Notes: generated from the letters alone by a model not told the origin. Positions 24,137-37,800 are shown, counted from the first letter of the stretch. The stretch: DNA of 64,000 bases from Breviolum minutum Mf 1.05b.01 (GCA_000507305.1 DF239770.1:62001-126000); one strand, 5' to 3'. Numbers and translations: made by a program.

Positions 24137-24847
24137 ATGATGATTATGATGATGATGATGATGATGATGATGGTGCTGATGATGATGATCATGGTGCTGA
24201 TGATGACGATGACTACGATGATTATGACTTCTCACTTCTGACCATTGAATCTTGAAATCAGAAGCCCTTTGGTTGGCTCTGAAAGTCTGAACATGCATCT
24301 ATGCGTTATGGACCTGGTAGCAAATCTTGGTTTGGGCGTTGGCTCAGAATTCTATGTATGGCTGTCCCCAAGTAAGAATCTCCTGCTTGGGGGATCCTAG
24401 CCAAACCACCAAACAACCTTTGGCAAAGAGTGTCAGGATGGAATACAAACATTGATGGATGTGAGATGACAAACAGGAAGCACAAAAAGACCTTTCTGGC
24501 ACATGTTCCATTGGTAGATAGCGAAAACTTCGGAGGGTTTTGCCGATGCCCGCCCATGCCACAATGTCAGTGGCCTTTGATCGAGGTGGCTGGCAACAGG
24601 AGAGCCCTGAAAGTTCTTATTGGACGGCGCCAGCCATCTACTCAGTGAGACAAGAAATGGCTTCGAGTCAGGTGGTGAGATGAGAGTTTTGATCTCGGAG
24701 AGTTGAGTGAAGTGGCACAAGTGGCAAGTGCTCGCACCCCATCTTTTGACTTGAGCCTAGTCTTGTTGCCTTGCCATCACCTGGCTTGAGGAGCCGTCGC
24801 AGCCATCGAAAGCACGGTCCAAGTCCCGACATGAGACTCCGCCAAAG
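20406..24847 (+). CDS. Disordered Gln/Pro/Ser-rich exons, probably the N-terminal part of the Mei2-like gene
   Basis: Candidate exons: 20406-20455 (PEFGSPVASPVGY), 20617-20661 (DQRFGSPVGSPTAYQ), one beginning at 22190 (YPYMWLPVTWMHGENG), 23133-23198 (VTGAAEQQQHQPEQEHQQME), 23554-23634 (AAPVLYYCVGFVNAETMQPQ) and 24791-24847 (EPSQPSKARSKSRHETPPK). They lack folded-domain signatures but have splice signals and biased composition. The exon at 23554 ends either at a TAG (23632-23634) or at a GC donor two bases before it. In the first case these exons form their own gene; in the second they lead into the Mei2-like RRM. I favour the second because no Mei2-like start is otherwise visible. A possible coding stretch at about 21100-21258 is open but unsupported. 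Confidence 0.45.
23972..24240. repeat. (GAT)n microsatellite
   Basis: GAT triplets with scattered GCT, GAC and TAT variants cover about 270 bases. It lies between the candidate exon ending at 23634 and that at 24791. The Asp, Met and His runs read through it are artefacts. Confidence 0.9.
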
Positions 24848-25457
24848 GTACTGCAGGCGCTACACTTTGGGTGGTAAAGAGACGGTTTTCAGCCAGTTTT
24901 CATGACGCACACCCACCTTCTCCTTTCGGAAATGGGAACCAACGTACGGTAATTTTCAGATAAGCCCTGTGAAGGAAAAATGATTATGACCTCAGACACT
25001 CTCGTCTAATTGGATGGACTGAACCTATTTGTAAATATGAATTATATTTTTGCGCATACACACATACATATATATATATACATACCTACATACTCAGATC
25101 TGTGAGTGAACACTTGGAAAGTTGATTTTGCCTCCCATGTAATGCATTGTTTGGGGTGGTGCAAGGCTGGGCAAGTGCATCGTGACGCGCGAGGCATGGG
25201 GTGTTGTGCCAGTGTTCGGTGATTTTGCATAGTTGTAGCGTTTTTTGCTGTACAGGTATAAACGATATGTATATCTATATATGTATGATATACACGTGTA
25301 GGTAACACTCAAACAAAAAGCCATTTCAACCGTAGTTTTACACTTATAAATTATATATACTTGGTACCGTTACATCCATTACACATGCACATCCACTTAA
25401 GGCTTGTTATGCTATCCCTAATACCTGGGATTCTTTGACCCCACTGACGACTCACAG

Positions 25458-27374
25458 GATCAGAATCTGCTTTGGTCAAGGATGAAGAGCGCACTACCAT
25501 CATGCTTCGGCCGCCCGGTTTAAGGTTGAAACAGGAGGAACTAAAGTAAAGTATTTTTGCAGATGCAACAAAGCCAATGAAGAAATTGACATTGCATGTG
25601 TCCCTCTATCCACCACTGGAAACCCAGGAACATCCCCAAGGACCTGTGGACAGTGGATAGTGGAACCGGAATAGTTGAGCTGCTCGTGCAGCTTTTCCAC
25701 TGCTTTCCTTTTTGGTGGCTGTTTGGTCAGGTCTGACATGATGGGATTCCCAGTTTGGTGTCCATCAGCCCATAGAATACCTGTTGGCAACTGTGGATTG
25801 AAGGCAGTTTTTCGATTGTAGAATATTGCATATTTTGGATATTCATGAAATTAACACCCCGGTGGCTGCCCGGTTTCCCCAAGATATTCACAATCCTGCG
25901 TCGATTTTGATGGATTTTTTTCCATCAGTTCAAAAGAAACATCTCAGTTGAAAGGACACCACAAGAGAGAAGATGATGGAACTGCTGAACACTCTAGGTG
26001 CAATCCGCAAGCTACACAGATTTTCTATGCGATGTGACCGGTGACTCGTGACATGCTTCTTGCTTGTCTTTGAACCATGTATGTAGCTATATGTAACCAT
26101 GTTGAATGATGAAACGCAGAATACAGAAATAGACCTTATTTGAGCAAGTTTACAGTAAGTTTGGTGGAAATTTTTGATTTGACCAGATTTTGAGCACATC
26201 ACGATTTCATGGAGGACTTTTCTTTTCAGAGCTTCTGGATGTAGGCTATGCAAAGATGTACGATTTTCTCTACTTGCCTCGTGACTTCAAGGCAGGGGCA
26301 ACCTCCGCAAGCTTTGTTTGAAGCAAGATTTGGTCCCATGTTTTGCCACCACACCACCCGGGTGAAAGGGAAAGGGAAAGACCTGGTTTGCAAACCGCAG
26401 GACAATTTCGCCATCTACGGATATGCCTTTGTAAATTTTGTGAACCATGAAGGAGCAAGTAAGGCGGGGATAAGCAGTTTGTATATGCAGGTGCCAATCA
26501 GAAGGATTGGCGATCGAAGCAGTATTCGGATTTGGTTTGTGGTTGGTGAACTCAGGAACCCTAAATCACTTGAACTACACAAAACAGGCTGCAGCTTTTC
26601 AGTCTTTTTTTGAATGAGAGAACGGCATAAAACGGCGGGCAGGGGCGGGAAGCCATGATTGTCGTGGTGAATTGGCTTTAGGAAACCCACCATGCGCAGG
26701 AGTGAACCCCCGAACCCTCGTCTCAACAAACATCTTCAGACAAACATCACAGCACTACATCCATCACATCCATTTGAAACTGTCCAGGCATTGGAACTGT
26801 TTAATGGTTTCGTTGACTGGCAAAGTCTTGTACCTTGGTGGCAAGCTAAGAAGCCAAGCCAAAGATTGTTTGGTGGCAAGTTTCAGGCGAAGGACGAGGG
26901 ATGATTTTTTAGTTTAATTTATCTTGGACTTTCAGACTTTAGCAAGCCCCATGGCCGAAGACTTCTTGGAAATGACAAGACAGACCGATGCAAGTTTTCA
27001 AAGCTGATGCAGCTAAGGAGGCAAATGTCGTTCCATGTGAGGCATGGTCAGGATGTTTAAGACGAGCAGTTTCTGTTGGTTGCATTTTTTACTTCTTTTT
27101 TTCATCAGCTTTTCCATGTGATTGCATGAAACTTATTGGATGCTGGATGCTGCACCTTGCATTTTGGCAGGCGCATTGGGGACATCCTTTGCAAGGATAT
27201 GACGCTCATGTGGAGCGCTACAGGACGGAACGCGGGTCGGAAGAGCACCATCCCGTCGTAGTGCAGGGAAGGAGCAGGTCCTTGTCATATCTTGTCGTTA
27301 GTTTCACAAGTAATGCGGATAAGTCGCACGAAATCGGAAAACTTCCTACACAAAGTATGCCAGCTTCCCCTTGA
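25458..27374 (+). CDS. Mei2-like C-terminal RRM (RNA-binding) exons
   Basis: Exons: 25458-25509 (SALVKDEERTTIMLR), an 18-nt micro-exon 25628-25645 (NIPKD), 26230-26291 (LLDVGYAKMYDFLYLPRDFK), 26401-26454 (IYGYAFVNFVNHEG), 26788-26824 (ALELFNGFVDWQ), 27013-27050 (KEANVVPCEAWS) and 27171-27223 (HPLQGYDAHVERYR). Together they reproduce the diagnostic Mei2 RRM: TTIMLRNIP, then YDFLYLP, then GYAFVNF, then CE.xW, then QG...HVERYR. Mei2-like proteins bind RNA and steer meiosis or differentiation in fungi and plants; the role here is unknown. A short link between NIPKD and LLDVGY was not located. The frame after 27223 stays open to 27374 but resembles nothing known. Confidence 0.8.
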
Positions 27375-28430
27375 AGCCATCCGACCGAAAGATCATTTAC
27401 AGTACCTGATTCTTCATTCACGAAGATGAACGGAAACCAGCCAGCTCTTGGAGTACCCAGTAATTTTGTCCGAACTGCCGAAAAGATGATCCCAATCTGT
27501 GACAAAAACCCACGCACGTGGCTTGTGTAGACTGTGTAATCCGCATATTTTGGGTCGTGGTTTTGAGCATGCTGGACGCAGGAACAGCCCTGTCATGTCT
27601 AGCCAGGTGTTGGCCTCAGATGACTGGAAGTATTGAACTAGGAAAAATAAGTATTTATACGAAATCTATGAACAGTATGCTACGTAGAACTGGAACTTCT
27701 ATCCTTTACTCTACTTGGATAGATAATGGAACAAACGCACGCAAATGTGATAGTCAAACCAACGTCAACTCTGGTTTGTAAGCTAATCGTTGGTGCGTTG
27801 GACTCCCTAGTAGTAGCAATCAGTTCGTAGATGAGAGACCCCAAATGGGCTGAACAGCACTTATTTTCACACATTGTGAACTCGCTAGCAGTTCAAGCCG
27901 GGCTGTTTAGGGAGATTTTTGTGTATCTTTGAAAATGCTGAAGAGCCACAGACGCTCCTTTTGAGATCATATGAGCCTTCAAACTTCGAGTGAGGCTTAT
28001 GAGAGTACACTCGTTCTTTTCTTTTCTTTTATCTTCTTCTTCTTCTTCTTCTTCTTCTTGCTGGTGGTGGTAGTGTTAGCGGCGTTGGTGGTATTAGTGT
28101 TGGCATTGGCAGTGACCCAGACTTGAAAACCTTGAGACACTGAGGTTCCGGACATGTGCAGGCCCGTGGTCTTACACGATGGTTTGCCCGTGAGCTTTCC
28201 TGCGCCAACGCATCTTGGCTTTGAGTTATGCTTGGGACTGGGAATTTCGATACATTTCGACCTTTGCTGCTGGTAGATAGACTCTGCTTGTGGGGACCCC
28301 CCAAGAAAGGCGAGCGTCCTGGTGATCACTCGTGCTGGATGTGGAACATACAGACACCAACATGTGGATGTTCCACACGAAAATTGGAAGCCATCATCAT
28401 TCTTGCACATTCGTTTTTTCTTTCCTGCAG

Positions 28431-28544
28431 TCGGGTTCTGATTATGCTGGGGGTACAGCTCAGCCTGTTTCATCTCAGGAAGCCAATTCGTCTTCCACGC
28501 CGAAAAGGCGGGCTCCGGACCTAAAAATGAAAAGAAACAGCTGA
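28431..28544 (+). CDS. Candidate last exon of the Mei2-like gene
   Basis: After a strong acceptor (TTTCTTTCCTGCAG) a frame reads SGSDYAGGTAQPVSSQEANS, continues SSTPKRRAPDLKMKRNS and ends at TGA 28542-28544. A Ser/Pro tail with basic residues fits the end of an RNA-binding protein. A competing frame in the same DNA ends in KNEKKQLRKKKKAK with a stop at about 28567, equally plausible for a nuclear protein. I cannot choose without a transcript, nor prove linkage to the RRM exons 1.2 kb upstream. Confidence 0.4.
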   Translation, partial: SGSDYAGGTAQPVSSQEANSSSTPKRRAPDLKMKRNS

Positions 28545-28896
28545 GGAAAAAGAAGAAAGCCAAATGAAAACAAAAAGCAACCAACGCGAAAACAAATGAG
28601 CAAAAAGTCATGAAGCGCCTACTTGGCTGCAGAGACTGTCCAAATTGAAGCAGTTACCAGAGGCTTTCTGTACCAATGGTTCGCACTGGAACTTGATTGC
28701 AGAACTTTCCCTGACGTACATTTCTTCACTTTCATCCCATCGGTTTGTTTTTCCGGAGAACATTGGCCTGCCATTTTGCTTGGAAAGATATACAAAATAT
28801 TCAGACATCAGACACCCACCGAAATCCACCATGCAGAAACCTAGGGATTCTTGTAGCTTTCTATTTTGTTGGGAAATGCTGGATGCCCATTAGATG

Positions 28897-29655
28897 CAAC
28901 ATGTTGGGCCTACCGGGGGGGTTAGCCCGGAATTTTAACATGTGGGGTGGGGTTGGGGTGGGGATGCAATCACGTTTCTGGAAGTTGCACACATGCTGTA
29001 TGCTACGCCACGGCAACGTTGGTGTGTGAACTTTCGGTTTTTTATGTATTCATGGTACGCTGCTGGTGTGTTCATGTGTACACATGGTACGTTGCTGGTG
29101 TGTCATGTGCAGGTTGGGGTGGGGTTAGGGTGGGGATGCAATCACGTTTCTGGAAGTTGCACACATGCTGTATGCTACGCCACGGCAACGTTGGTGTGTG
29201 AACTTTCGGTTTTTTATGTATTCATGGTACGCTGCAACTCATGCAACTCATCCAGAATAGAAAGAGACAACTGCTGCCAGCGCGAAAGAAGTGGTGGCAA
29301 AGATATTCCACCGATCCGCAACAGGATGCACCAAGTCAAACTCCACCAAACAGCATGCATGGCAAATCGTGTCAAATGGATACGCTGTAGATTACAGGCG
29401 ATTGCAAATTTTTCCGCCAGATTTGGCGAAAAAAACTGACGTTTGGACATGGTCAAAACATTCAATGATCGATTGCATATGAAAACATGATATGCAGTCT
29501 ACTTCTGAAAAAAACCGCTTTTTATATGGAAAAACACAGTCAAAATCAACACCATGACTACAAGCACAACAAACGGATGCGGATACACATCACATGTCGT
29601 CACAGTCGACCTTGTTCCAGCCCGGGCTAACCCCCCCGGCGGAGCCAACATGTTG
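28897..29655. mobile_element. Candidate non-autonomous terminal-inverted-repeat element
   Basis: About 34 bases at 28897-28930 (CAACATGTTGG, then CCGGGGGGGTTAGCCCGG) recur as a near-perfect inverted copy at 29621-29655. Inside are two direct copies of a segment of about 112 bases (28952-29063 and 29124-29235), offset by 172 bases, with a partial third motif between them. No transposase is encoded. Terminal inverted repeats bounding 0.76 kb of noncoding DNA suggest a MITE-like element. Target-site duplications were not identified. It lies in the intergenic or intronic space after the Mei2-like gene. Confidence 0.5.
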
Positions 29656-31894
29656 TCCGGGGGTTTCCTATGGAGTTTCGATGGAGCAAAACAGGTTGGA
29701 TCCTGACCGGGAAGAGGGCTGAGCATGCCAGGGTGGCTCAGGATTTTGGACACACTAGTTGAAGGTTGATGAGGCACCATCTCCTGGAAGAAAGACTTGA
29801 GAAAATCCTGAAATGACCAAACATTGTATTATATTATGTATTACTATATATATATATATATTGATTATCAGTTAGGGATGGGTCGGGGTTCCCAAGTCAT
29901 GAAGTATCACTACGCAATATCTCATGACACGTGTACTGTAATGTAATGTAATTCAATGTACTGTCATGCAATGTAATAGAATGTAATGTAATCTAATGCA
30001 ATGCAACGTATGTATGCCTATCTGCATGCATGCATGTGCATGCATGCATGTACTTTTGAATGTATGTATATGATATGTGATATGTGATATGTGATATGTG
30101 TATGTGTATGTGCATGCGTATGCGTATGCGTATGTGTATGTGTATCTGTTTGTATATCTAGATGTATATCTATACAAATCGATGGCAGGGGCTATCATCT
30201 CTCAAAAATGAATGTCGTACTTTTAGAGCTTTAACAAAGATGAATCAAAATGACTGAGGCTCGCTCAGCCTGAGGCATTCTTTGTAAAGTCGCCCATGCC
30301 ACCGTTTTCAAAGCTTGAGCCGCCATCTCATGTGACATGGACTTTCTGTTGGAATTCTGGCTGAATTCAAATTCAATGTCCAGCCTAGTGGTTTGGTATT
30401 GCCGAACCTCGCAAGATGAAGTGACATCAGTGCCATCTTAGGTCTTGGCATTTTAAGCATTTCTTGCATTTCTTTTCTACCCAATGGCAATCTTTTTTAT
30501 CATGTTCTTGTACTTCCCACCGAGAATCAGACGCCTCTTATCAGGTGTGAAACCAAGTCACATGCGGCGACACGCTTTGCAGGAGGCACCCCCTCATGCA
30601 TTCGTCAATGGTACAAATTCAAGTTGTCAACCTGTCATCACAACTGATGAATGCCCAACATGGTCCTTTGGATGACCGTGAACAGAAGTCCAGAAATGAC
30701 AAGGCCCTTCGGACTTCAGCGATGCTCCTGCTTTTTGCATTCCGATTGAATTATTTTGCATTTTGCCCTGTTGCTCCACTTGGAAGGGGCGTGTTTTTGT
30801 GGCCTTTGAAGTTGAGGTTTTCATTTTTCAAAACATCCGATATTCAGTTTAGCTCCTAGCTGTGTTGCTGCCCAAGTGGAGCAATACGTTTCAACCTTCA
30901 ATCCGTTTGAACGGCCTTGCATCCGAACGGTGGGTCACTGGGATTGCGGGCAAACGCTCCAACCCCTGTGAACATGGAGGAACTGCCTGGATGAGTTCTG
31001 GGGTGTGTCACGTGGGGCTTCCAACCCGGGAAATCCTTTCAAATTTCAAACAAATTTAAGAGCAAACAGTTAGTTCCTTCTGCCACACAGCTTTTTGCAT
31101 TTAAGGGAATTCTGCTTGAAAAGGCTTGCAAGGGCTAGCCTACACTGCTTGAGTCTTGACCAGACCAAGCTGCACGCTTTACGTTAGGCTAACGTTGTGA
31201 TTCCGTGGGGATGGGACCTCTGAGATGGCTCCCTCCACTCCTTCAAGGAGGACTAATAAGATTTTGCGATTTTATTAATGTGTCTATTAAGAGATTCACA
31301 ACTTTCAAATGATAACAATCCCATGAAGTCCCTACTATATGGGAGCATTAAGTCGGACTCATGGCTGCTACCAAGTTCCAGTGCAATCTGCTGGATTGAA
31401 AGTCCCAGTGCTGAAAGAACTTCAAAGAGTCCTGACCCTACAACGGTACCATGCATGCATTGGTCCAATGGTATTTGAATGTTGCCAGATGTATATCCCT
31501 TACATTTCAATGGGCACCCGGAACAGTGGAGGTGCTAAGTCCGTATATGTGCCTCGACATAGGTAAGGAATCATGAGGGCTAAGATGACAATCTCCACAA
31601 ACGGGGTTTCGACTCTTTAGACCATATGGTGCACAAGTTTGATACTTCTCTCCCGTCTCCTCGAATCAGTAGTCAGGTTGCACTGTACAGCGTTGTACGG
31701 TGTGAAAAATCCACCCTGCAGGACGAGTCCCCGAACAGGCAGAAGGGTCTTTTGAAGTTTGAACCCATCGCGACAAAAAGGTCTGAAATTTGTCCTGCCT
31801 TTAATTCTGCTTGTGCTTGTGGATGAGGGAAGAGTGGAGTTCATTGTTCTTGCGGCGTTGTTGTAGTTTTGGTAAAGGGCCTGTTGTCTCCAAG
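29656..31894. other. Noncoding stretch with short tandem repeats
   Basis: ATGTA-like repeats occupy about 29935-30010, and GTATGTGATATGTG-type repeats with TGCATGCA runs occupy about 30010-30170. I see no exon with matching splice signals until 31895. Open frames at 30484-31059 and 31278-31566 show no family resemblance. Confidence 0.5.
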
Positions 31895-34800
31895 CTCGAA
31901 AATGATTTTGGTGGAAGGCCACTGTGCGCACTCCGCCCCTTTTTTCTGTTTAGGATTCGAATTCATAGTAACCTAGGGCCACACAAAGGCACCTTGGCTG
32001 CAGGTGACAGGCGCACAGGCTGCGTTGGCCACAGAGGAAGAGGCGGATCGAAAACTGAAGGACTCCCGCAATGTCGTTGACAAAGGCCAAGGAGGGCGGG
32101 GTGGGTAGATTTTAAGAATTTGAAGAAAACACACCTAATGATAATGATGAACTATAGGCTGATTTATGCCGATGTTCCGAACTTCCGTGGGCTTAATTTC
32201 AGCCTCCATATCCAAATTCCAGGACCTATCGTTCTTTGATTTTGGGGGCTGTGACTCAAAGCACTTTGCCACACTTTGCCACTGATGTTTTCTGAGTGGG
32301 ACGATTGCTCTATTTTGCATAACAGACGTGCCCATATATACCCCAGTTGGGGTGAGGTTGTACAAAGACCTTGTGTCAAAATGTTGAGGATGCCTTTCCA
32401 CCGGCCGTTTTCCCCCCAACATAGACAGTTTGGATGATGCTATCTATGTAATTTTTGGACACACGGATCTACCCCAATTTTACGAATGGGCTGGTCGGGC
32501 TGGCGCGCTTCAGTTTAACTTCAGAAGCATCGTCAGAGCATCCGAAGTTTGCACCGAAGGAGCTCTCTTCCGTCATCAAGCGCTCAGAGCAGCGAGAATT
32601 GCCTGCAGTAGAAGGCTTTGGCATCAGCTTGAAGGCCAGGAGCCGACACCACAAAAGCGCGCTTGGTAAGGGCATTCCCGAAATGATGGCGGATGGTCAC
32701 CCCACTTAGCACCTACTGTAGACTGTAGTATCTGCAACTAACTGGGCTTCCACCATTTCCAGCAGAACTGCGGTTATGATCTCCACTTCCTCAGCGGGTG
32801 AGTGACCACCCAAATCACCCTTCCCCGATGGTTGAATGTGCTGGTGGAAAAGTCTTGGGAAGGTTTTATGAAAGCGACAACTGTTGGAGTGGTGGGTAAC
32901 AGGTGAAACGGCAGTTTTTCTGATGGACTTTGTATGTTGAGAAAAAATTGGTTGGGGGTTTGGTGGTATGGAAACAACATTTCTAAAGAAGTGATTTGGT
33001 GAAAGGTCGGCCTTTTCGCATTCCTTCTGATTCAGAATGGTCCCACTGAAACGCGGTATGGTATGGTATCGTATCGTATGGCATAGTATGTCCCATAGTC
33101 TTTTTTGCCGTTAGACCGTGGTTCGGTGTGCAAAAAGGGGGCCTCTAGAGGCATGCGAGGGTAGCAAGGGTAGTATACCTTCCCAAAACATCTTGGATCT
33201 TCGAGAGTCCATCATTACGACTTCCGTTTCGCATCACCCAACTGGGGAAGGGCTCACTTTGTGCCAGGGCCGCAGGTTGGTTCTGAAATCCGCGGTGAAA
33301 CCTCAAGAGGCCTGACGGACCTCCGATTCGTTGGTAAGTGGGGGATTGTAAGCCCAAACATGAATGAACCCAGTATCCCAAAGTACTTTTTTCCTGGTTT
33401 AGCGGATTGGCAGTAATTAGTTTCTTTTCTACATGAAGCTAATCTGAGGAAACTCATCATCAAATTGAAAAGGAAACTCCCATGTGGTAAGGAGTTCATA
33501 TAAACTCTACAGACCAGACCATGGTGCATGCAGTTCATGGATGGTGCTGAGTTTGCCGGGTAGCAACCACAGTGAGGCCACACGAGGAAGGTCCCAGAGC
33601 GTATTATAAGTATTGTATAGGATCCAGAACATGTATACATACATATTATTATACTATATTATACTATATATTCTCACATACGCACACTGTATGTTTAATA
33701 TGATATCAATTTGAATATGTGTATACAAAATTCGTATTATATGTAATGTATGTAATATGTATATTATATTTCAATATTGTTGCCAGCAGGTGGAGTTGTT
33801 ACACTATGAAATTCTCCTTAGCACAAGTAGCTTCAAACTAGGATCGAAGAGAGGAAAAAAGTCAAGACTCTTTCTTCGTGCATTGTCTCAAGGCCTCCGA
33901 GTTGGCGGAGAAGAACAAGACACAGAAGGGAACAGGTGCCAAGGCGTCTTTCTGCAGTTTTACATGGCTTTCCTTGATGCCTTCAGACCCCGACAATGCC
34001 GAAAGGAAAGGTTCGATGGTTTATGCTGCGAGCTTGGGAACCCCCTTGTCCTAAGAATGGCTGCAAGATCCCTATTGGACCCACAAATCCTATGATTGTC
34101 CTCTAGGACTCTAGGGGTAAGTTGAGTGACATAAACCTAGGTATAGAACTCCTAGGAATCACCTCACACTTGAGCCGTCGGCGCCTTCTACCTTCCCTTA
34201 AGAATCGGGCTTTGTGAGTTATCCTCATATTCAGCTACAAATTCTCAAGATTATTGTACGCAGGGTGACTATACGTTACCTCACCCAAAAATATGTTTCC
34301 CGTTCAATTCGTGCATCGGACCACTGTGTTTAGTATGACCGAGTAGATGGTCTTTCTTCATACTCATTATTGAAAGTCTTGTAAAGAGATGGTTTTTGGG
34401 GAACCGCCATCATTTCAATCCAAACATCTCTTGTCAGGAGCGAAGGTCCTGGATGCATTTGTTGAACGTTTCTTGGTTCAATTGGTCGCCTCAAGTGCGC
34501 ACCCAGGTCATTTTGGATCCGACCCATTTCCCTCCCTGTGGATATCATCCTGTTTAAAAAGAGGATCGCTCCATTTTATGCTTAGTCTGAATCCAACTGC
34601 TAGACTGCAATGGCACGACGAATTGACAACTGCTCAAATGGAACGGTCTGATCATGTCCACCGGACGAGGGGCGAAGGATTGTTTGTGGATCTGTTGTGG
34701 ATCCTCGCACTTTCCATGTCGTCATCAAACCGTCTTTACAAAGAATTTACAATCATGGTTCAAATAGTTCAATCTAGACTTTCCGGGAACAGGGCAAGCA

Positions 34801-37800
34801 AATGAGCAGAAGATTGATCCAAACCTGATGCGACTGAGATTGGCCACATCGCAGAGCAGCCCACCCAGTGAGTGAAATTGCTGTCACAGCTGTCTAGGTG
34901 TCTTTTGGAAAGTTGTCATAGACTTTTGAGATGTTTTCTAGAACATTACCGTGAAAGCATGGAGTCACGATCTTTTTGGAGGGCAACTGCCACAGAAGCC
35001 TTCCTCCTCAAGAGCCATGCATAGAAAAAAAATGCAAAACTATCATTTGAGACCCTCATCTCATCTTCCAATAGAGAGTACACACCAGAGGCAAAGATCA
35101 AGGCATCGCTGGTTAAAACCCTGCAGCCGCGCCACATGTCTTTTCGAGATTTTTGAACTTTTGCTGAGGAGCTCTGAGAAGTGGGAGAACCTTTCCAAGC
35201 CTGATGCTAAGTGACTTAATAAACTAGCAGTAATATACACGGTCAAGTCTACTTGCATTAAACATTGCTGCTGCCCGGCTCCCTATCCCTTCAAATAACA
35301 ATCACCTTCCAACTTCCAAGCCATATTTCTCTTGGGAGAGGTGTACGCCGGTGGGCCTGAGTCTTTATATTTTTCACATTTTTTCGCTTTCAAAGTTTGC
35401 AAAGCGCCTGCTTTGGGCTTGCGGTGTACATGATAAGGTCAGAACAGAGGCAAAGGCAGCAAAGCCGGAAGGAGCGCAAATGGTGCGGGTCCCAAGTGAA
35501 AGTTGGCTCCATCACTGGCTTCTCTAAATCCAAAAAACCATCAGATCTGCTGTTAGTGGATTTCTCGATGAGAAAAAAGCTACACGGATTTCTTGGCCAA
35601 GGCGACTCTCTAATCCAAACTTTGCTATTCATCCTCAGCGCTTAAGTGTCCAAATCTCAGTTCAATTGCTGTGCCATGGTCAACAAACGCGCCAATGTTT
35701 GATATGGTAGACTTGAAGTTTTGGATCGTGGCACGTGCACCCAATGAAGACTTTTTGCACTCAAGTACTTCGGCAAAGTTTTCTCGCTGACTTCAATTCT
35801 GTTACATACGACCCTCGATGAAACAACGCATGGAAGTGGACAATACCTGGAAGCCCTTCCCAATTTTCATCTATATACTTACATAACGGACATGTTCAAA
35901 TTGGATGTTTGTCTCAGGAGGGTAAACAATTGCGCTTCTTGCAATCCTTTGGTGTGAGGATATTTTCAAGACTAGAGGAATCCCCTCCTCTCGGATTCTC
36001 GGGAAACCGTTGGAAAACTATGGATCCTCCCAGATCCGAAACTTGCCGACGTTTGTGGATGCCAATAAACTCCGAGAAGCCGTCGTCAAGTGCGGGAGCC
36101 TAGTGGTGGCCATCAACGGTTGAAGACATTCCAAAAATTTCCAAAACAAGTTGCAGTTCTGGCAGTCGATCTAATCGACGCCATGTATAATGAATACATG
36201 TCGGCGAATCTATATATACAATATTATACAATATTATGCGCAAGTGTAAATGCACATGCAAATTTTGCACGCTGGATAGAAGAACTCTCAAAACTATTTT
36301 ACAAGACCTTAATATGTTTTCGGTCAGAGTCAGAGTCTGACAACCTCAGAACACTGTATATGGTAATCCTCAGAGTTGTTGTAGCCATTCACGCATTCCG
36401 CAAGTGAACCCTCAACAATTGTCCAACAATTGTCGGTTTCAGTTGTTATAGCAGGTCCTAGGCCCGAGGGACTTCTTGGAAAGAGGGATGTTCATTTGAA
36501 GGATTGTTGATTCGATGCTGACTTGAAATCAGCTGCATGGTCTTTTTCAGATTCGGTCAGAGCTGCGCCTGCCCAGGAATCTGGTGCAGACTTCAGACGT
36601 CTCGGTCTAAGATCGCGGAAAATACTGTAGTTGGCTTATGAGGGAAAGATCTTTACACGCACACAGACTTCTGTGGATTCACATGAGAGTGGCTACAACT
36701 TCTGTTTCACTGTGCAAGGGGATGGTTGTCCATGTAATAGAAGAGATGACTTTTGGAAGTATAACATCATATAACAGCTTTGAGCCTGGCACATAAGGTG
36801 AAGAACAAAAAGGAGAATTTGAAGATGGCGCAGCAAGCTATTACAAAGGTCAGGAGCTAAAATGTTTTTGTCTGTGCGATTTGGTGCTTGAATCAAATTG
36901 TGAGCCACCTGGTCCTCACTGCCAATGTTTCTTGAACATCCCAGTTTCATACGTAATGCATGACATGACGTATACACACATTATGTAGAAGGGCTGTGTA
37001 CAGGCTAAATTTATTTGTCTTATGGGGTACTCATTCCCTTCTTTCCCCAGGTTGTTCATTCTATCGGGCTGTCTCGGTGAACTTAGTAAAGTGAAAAGAA
37101 ATTGAATGACATATCTCAATTTTTTTCTCACTTAGTCAATTGTCTCCTGTCCACCAGTTAGGATTAACACTTCTACCGAAAGACTCGGCATCGTCCTGCT
37201 TGGTGCCCATGGTACTTCCTAAGATACCAAAAAAACTACACCCACCCTATGTTCTGAAAAGGTGACTTACTTCACCGTCAATTCATAGAAGTAATAGAAC
37301 AATCCTTCATGAATATTTATCCATCGTTCTTGGGGGAACTGCAGAAGGTTTCCGAAGCTTTCCACCCCGAGGCCATCCTTGTGCGAGACGATGAGCGCCG
37401 AAGTGAAGCAGGGGAACGACGCTCCAAGGGGTATGGCTTTATGGCGTTCAAGGTAGCCGTCCCTGAGAGGGGGCCGTAAAGGGGCACGCAAGGTAACATG
37501 GATGGAGGAATGTTGGTGAATGATAGATGTTGTTGGATAGATGGATTGTGGTGAGCAAAATGCCAGTTGAGAGATGGGAGATGTGTATTCACTTCGCTTG
37601 ACTTTTGTGGAGTTTGGTGCCTCCTTACATGGTTTTTATCCAAATTCATTGACTCCGTTCCGTTTTTGGAGATATCGGAGATCAGCTTGCGCAGAATAGA
37701 ACATTTGCTGGTTTTAACTTCGAACATGTGAATCGCAAGGAAGAGAGTTGAGTGATTAAGAAAATTCAAGAATGACTACCGAATTTGCTTGTATTCCACC

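Noticed and set aside
23920..24298. Poly-Asp, poly-His and poly-Met frames
   Set aside because: Same cause: a GAT array open in all frames.
28942..29439. 165-codon plus-strand frame
   Set aside because: It runs through the internal direct repeats of the inverted-repeat element; the duplicated sequence explains the length, and no domain is seen.
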